From Tetragenococcus koreensis (GTDB lineage Bacteria > Bacillota > Bacilli > Lactobacillales > Enterococcaceae), in assembly GCF_003795145.1 (NCBI RefSeq), contig NZ_CP027786.1, positions 310,001 to 374,000 on the forward strand: DNA of 64,000 nucleotides, in the 5' to 3' direction. Positions 1 to 8,454 of the stretch are shown here, one piece after another. The first letter of the stretch is position 1. Each line of letters starts with the position of its first letter. The translations under genes were made by a program, and so were the position numbers. The notes beneath the pieces were generated by a model. It was given only the letters and a program-made list of their open reading frames with translations. It did no database searches and was not told the DNA's origin.

Positions 1-379
1 GGCGAGATGGGACATCGAGACATTTTTTAAGGCATCGAAATCATTGCTTCATCTGACTAAAGAAACACAAACGCGACATTATCAAGCCTTAATTTGTCAC
101 ACCACCATTGTGTTCACACGGTATATTTTATTAAGCTGGCAGCAGCGCTGTGCCAATGATGAGCGGACCTTAGGTGGCTTATTTTATGAACTGGGCGATC
201 AAATAAAAGAACTCGATTGGTCCGCTGCTCTTATCGAATTAGTACATATTATTCAAGCGGTAAGCGAAGAATCAGGAAGCCAATTACAAGATTTTATTAC
301 AAGTCAACTCCAACACTGGGTGGATACTCTGCCCCGTTATATCAAGGCTTATCTCCCAGATTTGGTGTGCGAAACTTGA
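1..379 (+). mobile_element. IS4-family insertion sequence, right-end fragment cut by the window edge
   Basis: This is the 3' part of a transposase gene. By direct reading its 379 bases are identical to 54955-55333 of the complete copy in this window. It carries the end of the IS4-family catalytic signature (RWDIETFFKASKS) and the C-terminal domain. The reading frame ends at a TGA that is also the last three bases of the element. The right terminal repeat TGTGCGAAACTTGA is at 366-379. The rest of the element lies outside the window. The flanking bases (GTTAGTT...) differ from those of the other copy, so the two are independent insertions or the ends of a larger rearranged unit. Confidence 0.93.
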
Positions 380-1058
380 GTTAGTTATTTGGATGTCTTT
401 AGCAGACTCAGTTGTATTATTTTTGCTATTAATAGGTGCGATCGGTTTACTTTCAATAAAAGGGCTTTTTTCTAATTTTGTTGTATGGACAATGTTAATG
501 CGCAAAAAGTATTTTAAAACCTATGATCGTATTGAAATTGACGGAAATAAGGGGATTGTTACCAAAGTCTCGTTTCTATATTTTCAAATGATGGAATTGT
601 CCAATTGGTTTGATGCTGAAGCTCCTACAGGGCGAGTGATACGGATTCCTAATGAGCTTTTGCTGAAAAAACCAGTGTTTAACTACAATGGCTTATTAAA
701 GATTAATTGGAAAGAAGTTGAATATACAATTCGGCCAGACAGTGATTGGGAGAAAGCTACGCAAATCCTGACTGAAATTTCAGAAGCCTATGTACATGAG
801 CTAATAAATGGTCGTTTTGTGAATAAAAAAGAAGAACTAGAACATAAAATAGATTTATTTGACGGCAAAGTAGATCCTGTGAACATTGTTGATGTTACGC
901 CTATCGGGATTACTTTAAAAGTTCGTTTTCCGGTATATTACACTGAAGGAACTGCTACTAAAACCATGTTAAATAAACAAGTACTGAGACGTTTTACCGA
1001 TGAACCAGATATCGAATTAGTTGGGACTAAGCTGCATATTAAAGATGAGAAAGAATAG
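380..1058 (+). pseudogene. MscS-family mechanosensitive channel, 5' end removed by IS4 insertion
   Basis: The open frame translates to an MscS beta-domain: a hydrophobic segment (about residues 5-35 from the ATG at 393), then YDRIEIDGNKGIVTKV, GRVIRIPNE and a soluble alpha/beta C-terminus. MscS proteins are membrane channels that open under hypo-osmotic stretch and normally have at least three transmembrane helices. Here only one remains. The frame is open right up to the IS boundary at 379/380, and the first ATG (393) has no ribosome-binding site. I infer that the IS removed the promoter, start and first helices. A short 221-residue product could still be made by read-through from the IS, but it is unlikely to form a normal channel. 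Confidence 0.75.
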
Positions 1059-1141
1059 GCTAAGATTTTTCGAAAGAATTATTATAAATACTAGTGTAAG
1101 TTTTATAAGGGATAAAAGATAATGTGAGGAGGCGATTGAAT

Positions 1142-1915
1142 TTGAAGAAAATTTTACTACGAGCTGATGATTTAGGATATTCAGAAGCGATAAATTATGG
1201 TATTGAAAAAGCAGTGAAGGAAGGATTGATTCGCAGTGTCGGTGTGATGGTTAATATGCCTGCAAGCAAACATGGGGTTGATTTGTTGGTGGACGAACCG
1301 ATCGCATTTGGACAACATACAAATTTTTGTGTGGGGCGGCCAATTTCAGATCCGAAACTTATTCCTTCGCTTGTCGATGAAGAAGGGATGTTTAAAACAT
1401 CAACAGTCTATCGTAAAGCAGAAGAGGACTTTGTTAATTATGATGAAGCATTGATTGAAATCGAAGCTCAATATAACCAATTTTTGATGCTTTTCAATAA
1501 AAAACCCGATTATTTTGAAGGACACGCTGTTGCAAGTGCAAATTTCTTTCGAGCGTTAGAAGATTTTGCGCACAAGAATGAGTTAAAATATTCTGGTTTA
1601 CCAGAAGGTAAGGATCCCAATCGCCTAGATGAGGATTCACATATTTTGATTAACGAATACAAAGTTTATATGACAATGGAAAGTATGAATGAGGACTATG
1701 ACCCTTATGATACGTTTTATAAAATGGTAAAAGAACAACGAGAAGATGGGGTCGAAATGATGATCTTTCATCCAGGTTATTTAGACGATTACATTATCAA
1801 CCATTCCTCCTTGTTACTGCCACGAACGAAAGAAGTGACTTTTTTAACAAATCCTGAGATCAGTAATTTTCTAATCGATAAAGAAATTGATTGTTTGGAT
1901 TACCGCGATTTATAA
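1142..1915 (+). CDS. YdjC/ChbG-family carbohydrate deacetylase
   Basis: A protein of 257 residues with the YdjC hallmark near the N-terminus (LLRADDLGYSEAINYGI) and later metal-ligand regions GQHTNFCVG and FEGHAVAS, plus FHPGYLDD near the C-terminus. The family is metal-dependent deacetylases of N-acetylated oligosaccharides, such as ChbG on chitobiose. I chose the TTG at 1142, giving MKKILLRADD, because AGGAGG at 1127-1132 lies nine bases before it. A GTG at 1124 would overlap that site. No sugar genes adjoin it in an operon, so the substrate is open. A terminator hairpin follows. Confidence 0.85.
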   Translation: MKKILLRADDLGYSEAINYGIEKAVKEGLIRSVGVMVNMPASKHGVDLLVDEPIAFGQHTNFCVGRPISDPKLIPSLVDEEGMFKTSTVYRKAEEDFVNYDEALIEIEAQYNQFLMLFNKKPDYFEGHAVASANFFRALEDFAHKNELKYSGLPEGKDPNRLDEDSHILINEYKVYMTMESMNEDYDPYDTFYKMVKEQREDGVEMMIFHPGYLDDYIINHSSLLLPRTKEVTFLTNPEISNFLIDKEIDCLDYRDL

Positions 1916-1932
1916 GCAGTAGATTAAATTAG

Positions 1933-1977
1933 AAAAAGCTGAGTTACGTTGACTAAAATGTAATTCAGCTTTTTTAT
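1933..1977. terminator. Bidirectional hairpin terminator between convergent genes
   Basis: AAAAAGCTGAGTTAC (1933-1947) pairs with GTAATTCAGCTTTTTT (1960-1975). A-rich and T-rich flanks on the two sides allow it to end the deacetylase from the left and the DUF218 gene from the right. The stop of the latter lies inside the 3' arm. Confidence 0.8.
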
Positions 1978-2435
1978 AACTTATCTTCTTCAATTTCTTT
2001 TTGTAATGTTTTAATGACCTCATATTCTTCTTTTAGTAATTCAACCGATCCTCCGGGCGCTCCTAATAAAGAAAAGGGTACATTTAATAATTGATCAGCT
2101 AGTAAATTAACCCGTGATAAGTGAAACCAAGAAGTTATAATTTTTACTGAGCTTATATGATTTTTAATACATATTTCATTACAAAAACGAAGATTTTCAA
2201 TTGTATCCCAAGAATCCCTTTCTTTAATAATTTGGCCTTCGTAGCCATTTTCCACTAACCAATTAGCCATGTATTCCGCTTCGTTTATTCCTTCTCGTCC
2301 TTTTCCGCTGACAATAATACAATTAATTTGGTTTTTTTCAGCATCCTTTTGAGCTAATTGTAGTCTTCTTTGTAAGAGATGTTCGAGAGACTTTACTGGA
2401 TAACCTAATACAATAATTGCTTGTTCTTTCATCAT
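1974..2435 (-). CDS. DUF218 (YdcF/SanA-like) protein, short form
   Basis: About 153 residues. The sequence follows the DUF218 plan: a beta strand and loop (AIIVLGYPV), VSGKGREGINEAEYMANWL, then the acidic motif KERDSWDTIENLRF, which matches the E-x-x-S-x-x-T-x-E-N family signature. A WFHLSR motif follows later. The family is linked to cell-envelope polysaccharide or vancomycin-resistance phenotypes (SanA, YdcF), but the reaction is unsettled. There is no N-terminal membrane helix, so this one looks cytosolic. The start is uncertain: clustered GTG/ATG codons lie at 2432-2444 with only a weak ribosome site. Confidence 0.75.
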   Translation of the reverse strand: MMKEQAIIVLGYPVKSLEHLLQRRLQLAQKDAEKNQINCIIVSGKGREGINEAEYMANWLVENGYEGQIIKERDSWDTIENLRFCNEICIKNHISSVKIITSWFHLSRVNLLADQLLNVPFSLLGAPGGSVELLKEEYEVIKTLQKEIEEDKL

Positions 2436-2444
2436 TAACATCAC

Positions 2445-2682
2445 CAGTTATAGTTTATCATTTTTTACGAAGTTTTGTGTTTCAAAAAAAGATACTTTTA
2501 CTAATTTATTTAGTCTTACTTTTTGGATTAGGTTTGTGCTATTTCTCTTTATTTATCGTTTCACATTAGAGTTTTATACTGAAACCTCTACAACAAACAC
2601 AATATTTGTAGTTTAATAGCACTTTATTATAAGCTTAAAGTGTAGAGAAAATAGCAAACTTTAGTATATTGGAGGTATACAA
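2445..2682. other. Gene-free AT-rich intergenic region
   Basis: A divergent spacer between the DUF218 gene and the dehydrogenase. It should hold both promoters. I see AT-rich tracts, but no -10/-35 pair I would defend and no palindrome. Confidence 0.5.
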
Positions 2683-3564
2683 ATGGCAGAACAAAAAACA
2701 ATAAAAACGATTGCGTTTCTAGGTACTGGAATTATGGGTGCGCCTATGGCTAGAAATTTGCAGAAAAATGGCTTTGAAGTACATGCGTGGAACCGGACTC
2801 GTGCTAAAGCAGAAGAACTTCAGCCAGATGGCGTAACTATATATGATACACCTCAAGAAGCAGTTAAAGATGTTGACGCTGTTATCACGGTATTAAAAGA
2901 TGCAGCAACTGTGTTAGAAACGATAAAATCAGCTCAAGAAAGTCTTACAAAGGGAACTATTTGGATTCAAATGACCACAGTTGGTAAAAAAATAGATGAA
3001 ATCATTCAATTTGCCAACGAACATGAGTTAATCTTTTTTGATGCTCCTGTGCAAGGAACCAAAGCACCGGCAGAAAGCGGAGAGCTTACCATTATGCCGT
3101 CAGGTTCTAGTGACTACAAAGAGGTACTTGCGCCTATTTTTGACGTTATTGGGAAAAAGACGATCTGGGTTTCTGAAGAAGCTGGAAAAAGTAGTCGTTT
3201 GAAGCTCGCCTTAAATAGTTGGGTATTTGCTTTAACGCATGGTGTAGCTGAAAGTTTAACCATTGCAAAAGAATTAGGAGTAGATCCATCTTTAGTTATG
3301 GACGTGATCACTGGTGGACCTATGGATACGCCTTATTTCCAACAAAAAGGCAAAGCGATTTTGAATGACGATTATACAGCTAGCTTTGCAGTAAAAAATG
3401 CAGTGAAAGATGCGCAATTGATTGTAGATGCTGTTGAAGACGAGGATTTACAAATTGATATTACACCTGCAGGGTTACGTAGGTTTCAACGTGCGCTAGA
3501 CGAAGGACATGGTGATAAGGATATTGCTGCCTCTGGTTTAGCGGGAAAAAAAGAAAATGAATAA
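2683..3564 (+). CDS. NAD(P)-dependent beta-hydroxyacid dehydrogenase (3-hydroxyisobutyrate dehydrogenase family)
   Basis: A protein of 293 residues with an N-terminal Rossmann fold (IAFLGTGIMGAPMARNL, about residues 10-26), a substrate-binding loop in the APVQGTKAPAESGELTIM region, and the catalytic lysine segment SRLKLALNSWVFALTHG (Lys near 171, Asn four on). The family oxidises short 3-hydroxy acids such as 3-hydroxyisobutyrate, tartronate semialdehyde (reverse) or 6-phosphogluconate analogues. The exact substrate cannot be read. A good GGAGG site precedes the ATG. It stands alone with its own terminator. A decayed second copy of this gene and of its terminator lies at 14305-14725. Confidence 0.88.
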   Translation: MAEQKTIKTIAFLGTGIMGAPMARNLQKNGFEVHAWNRTRAKAEELQPDGVTIYDTPQEAVKDVDAVITVLKDAATVLETIKSAQESLTKGTIWIQMTTVGKKIDEIIQFANEHELIFFDAPVQGTKAPAESGELTIMPSGSSDYKEVLAPIFDVIGKKTIWVSEEAGKSSRLKLALNSWVFALTHGVAESLTIAKELGVDPSLVMDVITGGPMDTPYFQQKGKAILNDDYTASFAVKNAVKDAQLIVDAVEDEDLQIDITPAGLRRFQRALDEGHGDKDIAASGLAGKKENE

Positions 3565-3575
3565 GGTTTAATAAA

Positions 3576-3649
3576 AACAGCTAGGAACGTTGTACGATTT
3601 CCAAAAGGCTAATTTTTGGACGAAATTACACGCGACCTAGCTGTTTTTT
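3576..3649 (+). terminator. Hairpin terminator of the dehydrogenase gene
   Basis: AACAGCTAGG (3576-3585) pairs with CCTAGCTGTT (3636-3645) followed by T residues. The arms are reverse-complementary, so it can also serve the PTS gene on the other strand. A diverged copy exists at 14642-14725. Confidence 0.8.
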
Positions 3650-3656
3650 CATATTC

Positions 3657-5033
3657 TTATTTGTTAAGTCTTACCTTTAATTGTTTTTTATACCAGACAA
3701 ACAAAAGCACATAGACCACAATACCTAAACCAGCAATTGCTAATTTAGTAATGTCAAATTGATGAACACCTTCACCTAGAACAATTGCAATCATTTTTTC
3801 TAGTGGGTTGGAATCAACTGAAGTGAATGTTTGTCCTTGTTCTAAACCAGCAGGGAAGTTGTCCATCGCAATTGAAGCTGAAGTGATAAATTTAGCGACC
3901 ATCGTTGCTGACCAAAGATAAATCGGAATTAAAATTGTACCGATTAAAGTCATACGAATAACTTTTCCTTGTGTAACGATCAATAAAGCAGGAGTTAAGA
4001 TGGTCATTAAAATGCCACCTAAAGGCATTACTTTATTTCCAGGTAAGATCATAGCGATAATCAAAAGGATAGGAGCTAAAAGATTCACAACGGCCCAAAC
4101 TTCTGCTCTTGAAGCAACAATTGGCCAGTCAATAGCAATCAATAATCTTCTTCCTCTTAAACGCTTGCTCATCGCATTTTGTACGCCATCTGATAAAGGT
4201 TCGATTGCTGGCCCAAACCAACTACCTACGATACTGAATAATTCTAAAGCAACTCCACCTGTGAATGCTAATTCAAAAATAGCTGCAGTAGATTGTTGGC
4301 CTAAAAGACCAATAAACACACCTAAATAAGCACCAATGGCAAATTTACTTCCCCAAAAACCAATTTTTCTATTTAATGTTTCAGCATCAAAATCAAATCT
4401 ATCGATAAACGGTAGACAAATATCAATAAAACGATTGATAAGCATCGCTAAAGGCGCAATTAGAAAAGATGGATGAGCAGTCGTTGTGATATTGTTTTCA
4501 TCATAATCAAGCACTTTATCTAGTGTTGGTTTCATTGCATCGGCATTTAACAACATCATAGAGTAAATGAATAAAACGAAAACTGAAGTAACAACGATAT
4601 TATGAGCGTAGTAGTTGAGTAACAACCCTAAAATAGATACATTCCAGATATTGAATAAATCCACATTCAGTGTTTCTGTTGCTTTCATGAATAGCAAGAT
4701 AATATTGAGAACAAAACAAATAAAGGCAAAATAAAGGGTGTAGATAGACCCCCAAGTAATTAACGCTAATGGCGCCCATCCTAAATCTGTTATAGATAGT
4801 TCAATTCCAGTTGACGCAACAAAATTATTTAACGCGGGACCAAAGGCTTCTGTTAACAAAGAAATAACGGCACTCATTCCTGTTAACGCAATTGCCATTC
4901 TTAGACCGCCTTCAATCGATTTTGATAAAGGTGCTCTAAATATAACACCTAGTAAAGTTAAAACAACGAACATTATGGCTGGTCCGCCCAGCCCTATAAA
5001 GAAATTAAATCCATTTTCTAAAGCATTAATCAT
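3657..5033 (-). CDS. GatC-type PTS EIIC component, orphan
   Basis: A 458-residue polytopic membrane protein of the galactitol PTS IIC family. It opens with FNFFIGLGGPAIMFVVLTLLGV, which resembles the start of the IIC at 48835, and shares the GGVALELFSIVGSWFGPAIEPLSDG type of conserved loop. IIC proteins carry the sugar across the membrane. They normally need IIA and IIB to phosphorylate it. None is encoded here, and the divergent operon supplies a PfkB kinase instead. This permits the idea of a non-phosphorylating permease or of borrowed IIA/IIB. The promoter region holds the palindrome CGTAATCGATTACG, shared with the regulator gene. Confidence 0.88.
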   Translation of the reverse strand: MINALENGFNFFIGLGGPAIMFVVLTLLGVIFRAPLSKSIEGGLRMAIALTGMSAVISLLTEAFGPALNNFVASTGIELSITDLGWAPLALITWGSIYTLYFAFICFVLNIILLFMKATETLNVDLFNIWNVSILGLLLNYYAHNIVVTSVFVLFIYSMMLLNADAMKPTLDKVLDYDENNITTTAHPSFLIAPLAMLINRFIDICLPFIDRFDFDAETLNRKIGFWGSKFAIGAYLGVFIGLLGQQSTAAIFELAFTGGVALELFSIVGSWFGPAIEPLSDGVQNAMSKRLRGRRLLIAIDWPIVASRAEVWAVVNLLAPILLIIAMILPGNKVMPLGGILMTILTPALLIVTQGKVIRMTLIGTILIPIYLWSATMVAKFITSASIAMDNFPAGLEQGQTFTSVDSNPLEKMIAIVLGEGVHQFDITKLAIAGLGIVVYVLLFVWYKKQLKVRLNK

Positions 5034-5060
5034 CTTTCAATATCCCCCTAGTTAAAAATA

Positions 5061-5074
5061 CGTAATCGATTACG
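5061..5074. promoter_or_regulatory. LacI-family operator upstream of the orphan IIC gene
   Basis: CGTAATCGATTACG is a perfect 14-bp palindrome with a central CG step, as expected for LacI-family binding. The same 14 bases occur at 5271-5284 in front of the LacI-type gene. The site sits 27 bases before the IIC start codon, so it probably lies at or just after the transcription start. Confidence 0.85.
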
Positions 5075-5236
5075 GAGGAATTAGTCAAAGTGTACCATCT
5101 TTTTTTAGAATAATCAACAGCGCTTCCAAACGTGTTTTAGTATTGCTATAATTAAAGATGAGAGGCAAAAATACTAGCAGTAACTGTGTTAACTAATAAT
5201 GTGAGTTGATGGAATGAAGCGTTTTACTATTAACTA

Positions 5237-5284
5237 TTGACAAAGCTTTGAAAAATAGTAATAATGTAGACGTAATCGATTACG
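5237..5284 (+). promoter_or_regulatory. Promoter and operator of the LacI-kinase-epimerase operon
   Basis: TTGACA (5237-5242) is a perfect -35 box. A -10-like TAATAA lies at 5259-5264 (spacing 16). The palindrome CGTAATCGATTACG at 5271-5284 would cover the transcription start, which is a repressing position. It is followed at once by the GGAGG ribosome site of the regulator gene, so the layout implies autoregulation. Confidence 0.8.
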
Positions 5285-5295
5285 GAGGAACAAAA

Positions 5296-6276
5296 ATGAC
5301 AACAATTAAGGACATCGCAAAAATGGCAGGAGTGTCTACAGCGACGGTATCAAGAATTATTAATGGGAAAGGCGAGGCCAAGCAAGAAACCATTGATTTA
5401 GTAATGAAGATTGTCAAAGACCTTGAATATCACCCAAATAAAATGGCACGTTCCTTGCGGCAAGGGAAGTCAAATCTGATCTCAGTGATGATACCTAATT
5501 TAGACAATCCTTTTTTTGGCGAGTTGGTCGGAGCGATTGAACACGAAGCAGCTAAATATGGACTACGTATTTCTATCTGTAATACAGACGATTCAAGGGA
5601 GAAAGTCGAGTATTTTTTAACAAACATGATAGATAACTATGCTTTTGGCGCAATTATCTGTACATTAAAAGTGACAGAGGATGATTTAGCTAGTCTAGAA
5701 GAACAAGGGATACACACGGTAACCGTTGACCGCTCTCATTTTGAGCATTCTTTTTCTTCTATTAATATTGATCAGTTAAACGGCGCTTTTATTGCGACAA
5801 GACACTTGATTGAAAGAGGCGCAAAAAAGAATGTATTGATTTGTGGTCCGGAAATTGAGCGTATGTCTGGTGAGAGGGTTAAAGGTTATCAACTAGCACT
5901 TCAATCAGATGAATTATCCTTTTCAAGAGTTGCTTATGGTGATTATACTTTAGGATCTGGCTATCAGATTATGGATACACTTATTAATGAAGGTGTTCAA
6001 TTTGATGGCATCCATGCATCAAATGATTTAATGGCACTTGGAGCATTAAGACGTTGTTTAGATCATGGTCTGGCTGTTCCTAATGATGTGAGAATTGTTG
6101 GAAACGACGATTTAACCATCGATAAATACTACAATCCTCGTTTGACAAGCTTATCTCAAATGAATGATCGGGTAAGTCATTCAGTCATTAATGAACTAAT
6201 CAATTTGAACGAAAAAGAACACACTCCCCAAAAAGTTGTGATGTCTCCTGAATTAATTGTTAGAGAAACGACATAA
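5296..6276 (+). CDS. LacI-family transcriptional regulator
   Basis: 326 residues. The helix-turn-helix is at the very N-terminus (TTIKDIAKMAGVSTATVSRI) with the hinge region KMARSLRQGKSNLISVMIP. A periplasmic-binding-protein-like effector domain follows (DNPFFGELVGAIEHEA, then DGIHASNDLMALGALR). I start it at ATG 5296, eight bases after GGAGG. An upstream TTG in frame would run through the operator and promoter. It heads an operon with the kinase and epimerase and faces the IIC gene. Twin palindromes in the two promoters mark it as the local repressor. The inducer is probably a sugar or sugar phosphate of this locus. Confidence 0.92.
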   Translation: MTTIKDIAKMAGVSTATVSRIINGKGEAKQETIDLVMKIVKDLEYHPNKMARSLRQGKSNLISVMIPNLDNPFFGELVGAIEHEAAKYGLRISICNTDDSREKVEYFLTNMIDNYAFGAIICTLKVTEDDLASLEEQGIHTVTVDRSHFEHSFSSINIDQLNGAFIATRHLIERGAKKNVLICGPEIERMSGERVKGYQLALQSDELSFSRVAYGDYTLGSGYQIMDTLINEGVQFDGIHASNDLMALGALRRCLDHGLAVPNDVRIVGNDDLTIDKYYNPRLTSLSQMNDRVSHSVINELINLNEKEHTPQKVVMSPELIVRETT

Positions 6277-6295
6277 ATTTAATGGAGGAACCAAG

Positions 6296-7210
6296 ATGGA
6301 TTTAGATGTAATTGTAATGGGAGCGATCAATATGGATATGTATGTACATGTTGATGACTTTCCTAAATATGGCGAAAATATACAAGCAAAAGAATTAGAT
6401 CAAAAAGTAGGAGGAAAGGGTTCAAATCAAGCTGTTACAGTAGCAAAACAAGGCGTAAATCAAGCATTGATCGGAACAGTCGGCAATGATGATTTTGGTA
6501 AACAGATTTTGGACTCATTAAGTCAACAGGGCGTAAAAGCGGATTACATTGTGAATAAAGATGATACTCAAACGGGAATAGCCGTTGCGGTCGTTGATCA
6601 TACGGGCGAAAATACGTTTATGGTGATATTGGGCGCGAACATGGCTCTAAAGGCTGAAGAAGTTGAGCAAGCGATGGAACCATTAGAAGGTAAAATTTTT
6701 CTTTTGAATCTTGAAACTAGTCAAGAGTCTGTTTTAGCTGCTTTAAAAATGGCTAAAAAGAAAAAGATGTATGTTGTTTTAGACCCAGCACCTGAAGGCT
6801 CTTACTTTGAAGAAGCATTGCAATATGCAGATTTAGTAACACCAAATCAACAAGAAACTGAACGAATTGCTGGCATGTCAGTCAATACAGTAGATGATGC
6901 TAAAAAAGCAGCCAAATGGATTGCCGATCAAGGTGTTTCAGATGTTATTGTAAAATTGGGTAGTGAAGGCAGTGTCCTTTACGAATCACAAAAGGACCAT
7001 TTTACAATCATTGAAGCAACCCGAGTAAAAGCGATCAATACTGTTGGAGCAGGCGATATCTTTGCCGGAGTGTTAGCGTCTAAATTAGCAAAAGAACCAG
7101 ATGACTTGGTTGCGGCTGCAAAACTTGCTTCAAAAGCGTCTGCATTAAAAGTTTCTCGGCCAGGCGGTCAAGACGGTATTCCTACCAAAGAAGAATTAGA
7201 TCAATTATAA
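6296..7210 (+). CDS. PfkB-family sugar kinase (ribokinase type)
   Basis: 304 residues with both PfkB signatures: GGKGSNQAVTVAKQG near residue 40 and the anion-hole/catalytic motif INTVGAGDIFAGVLASKLA near residue 250, whose Asp is the base. The family transfers phosphate from ATP to a sugar hydroxyl. Ribokinase is the closest named member by motif, but neighbours suggest a ketose substrate. The start is ATG 6296, preceded by TGGAGGA. The spacing from the regulator stop is 19 bases, so the two are co-transcribed. Together with the epimerase downstream it would phosphorylate and then isomerise an incoming sugar. Confidence 0.88.
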   Translation: MDLDVIVMGAINMDMYVHVDDFPKYGENIQAKELDQKVGGKGSNQAVTVAKQGVNQALIGTVGNDDFGKQILDSLSQQGVKADYIVNKDDTQTGIAVAVVDHTGENTFMVILGANMALKAEEVEQAMEPLEGKIFLLNLETSQESVLAALKMAKKKKMYVVLDPAPEGSYFEEALQYADLVTPNQQETERIAGMSVNTVDDAKKAAKWIADQGVSDVIVKLGSEGSVLYESQKDHFTIIEATRVKAINTVGAGDIFAGVLASKLAKEPDDLVAAAKLASKASALKVSRPGGQDGIPTKEELDQL

Positions 7211-7233
7211 TTAAAAATAAGAGGAGCGATAAA

Positions 7234-7887
7234 ATGAGTGAAAAATTTTTTTGTCCATCAATGATGTGTGCTGATTTTACAAAATTGCCAAAGGAAGTAA
7301 AAGATCTAGAAGAAGCTGGTATTGATATTTTCCATATGGATATTATGGACGGTGTCTTTGTACCCAATTTTGCACTTGGTACAGAAGACTTCAAAGCGAT
7401 TCGAGCAAATACCGATAAATTAATGGATGTTCATTTGATGATTTCTAATCCAAGTCAGTATGTGGATTTATTTTCGGATTTGGGTGCTGATATTATTTAT
7501 ATTCATCCTGAAACAGATACACATTCGATCAGTACGTTAAATAAAATAAAAGCAAACGGGAAAAAATGTGGAATTGCGATTAATCCAGAAACGTCAATTG
7601 AAACAGTCAAAGAATTATTTAATGTCATTGATTATTTGCTAGTAATGACAGTAAGTCCTGGGTTTGCCGGACAAAGCTATTTAGAGTTTGTTAACGATAA
7701 AATTAAAGAAGCCGCTAAATATGCAAATGAAAATTCCTTTAAAATTGTTGTAGATGGTGCGATTTCTCCTGAAAAAATTGAGAAATTAAGCAAAATCGGT
7801 GTTGAAGGTTTTGTTCTGGGAACGTCCACGATCTTTAATAAAGAAGAGTCTTATAAAGAAATTGTAGATTCAATTAAAAAATTGTAG
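7234..7887 (+). CDS. Ribulose-phosphate 3-epimerase family protein, AlsE-like
   Basis: 217 residues forming a TIM barrel of the Rpe family. Motifs in order: CPSMMCADFTKL, FHMDIMDGVFVPNFALG, VHLMISNPSQY, IHPET, VMTVSPGFAGQSYL, VDGAISPEKI and VEGFVLGTSTIF. The SMMC start, the HPET motif and the VMTVSPGFAGQ loop resemble D-allulose-6-phosphate 3-epimerase (AlsE) more than housekeeping Rpe. The catalytic aspartates are present (MDIMDG and VDG). It probably converts allulose-6-phosphate to fructose-6-phosphate or acts on a pentulose phosphate. It ends the operon 24 bases after the kinase; a terminator follows at 7996. Confidence 0.87.
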   Translation: MSEKFFCPSMMCADFTKLPKEVKDLEEAGIDIFHMDIMDGVFVPNFALGTEDFKAIRANTDKLMDVHLMISNPSQYVDLFSDLGADIIYIHPETDTHSISTLNKIKANGKKCGIAINPETSIETVKELFNVIDYLLVMTVSPGFAGQSYLEFVNDKIKEAAKYANENSFKIVVDGAISPEKIEKLSKIGVEGFVLGTSTIFNKEESYKEIVDSIKKL

Positions 7888-7995
7888 TTTGAAAGAAAGC
7901 GGAAATGAGACGTGAGACCACTTCTAGATAGTATAAAAGAAGTTAGCAGATGAAGATATGAAAAGCACGTCATAAAAATATAGAATAGTTTCAAA

Positions 7996-8035
7996 AAACT
8001 GCGGAGTGTTTATTTTTTTCGCAGTTTTTATTTAT
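7996..8035 (+). terminator. Hairpin terminator after the epimerase
   Basis: AAAAACTGCG, a loop of about 17 bases, then CGCAGTTTTTATTT. The stem plus T-run is intrinsic-terminator form and ends the operon that starts at 5296. Confidence 0.8.
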
Positions 8036-8079
8036 AAATATAAGAAATTAGAAGCGAAGCGATTGTAAAAGTGTAAGAA

Positions 8080-8100
8080 AATTATACGCAGCGTATAATT
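8080..8100. promoter_or_regulatory. 21-bp palindrome, operator of the toxin-antitoxin pair
   Basis: AATTATACGC, a single A, then GCGTATAATT: a perfect 10-bp inverted repeat. It lies 57 bases before the antitoxin start and overlaps the expected promoter, where AbrB-type antitoxins usually autorepress. A -10-like TATAAT also occurs at 8130-8135. Confidence 0.8.
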
Positions 8101-8157
8101 ATAGTTAGACGATATGTATAATTCATGCTATAATAAATAAAAGAGAGGTGAGCGGTC

Positions 8158-8454
8158 ATGGAAATTATGAAAGAGCATGGTAAAATCAAAAAATGGGGGA
8201 ACACAAAAGGAATCGTTTTACCTAAAGCTGTCTTGTCTAATGCTAATTTAAAAAATAAAGAAAACGTTAATATAACAGTCGAAACTCAACCTAATGGGAG
8301 AAAGCGAATTGTTATTGAAGATGTGACGGAAGATAAAAAGGATTTGTTAGAAAGTTTAGTTGGTACTGTTAGTTTACCTAAGGATTTTGATATAAAAACG
8401 GAAAGAGCGGAAAGAAAACAGAAACGGTTGGTAAAACATGAACTGCATTATTGA
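8158..8454 (+). CDS. AbrB/MazE-type antitoxin
   Basis: 98 residues. The N-terminal half matches the SpoVT-AbrB fold: KIKKWGNTKGIVLPKAVL, with the typical W-G-N-S/T and LPK elements, then a second beta segment VNITVETQPNGRKRIVIED. The charged C-terminal tail (DFDIKTERAERKQKRL) is probably the part that wraps the toxin. The gene has an AGAGGTGAG ribosome site and overlaps the PIN toxin gene by 17 bases, which is typical of translationally coupled type II pairs. The palindrome at 8080 is the likely autoregulatory site. Confidence 0.88.
   Translation: MEIMKEHGKIKKWGNTKGIVLPKAVLSNANLKNKENVNITVETQPNGRKRIVIEDVTEDKKDLLESLVGTVSLPKDFDIKTERAERKQKRLVKHELHY

Noticed and set aside
4000-4329. A 109-codon plus-strand frame opposite the orphan IIC
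   Set aside because: Shadow of a hydrophobic membrane-protein gene; no start signal.
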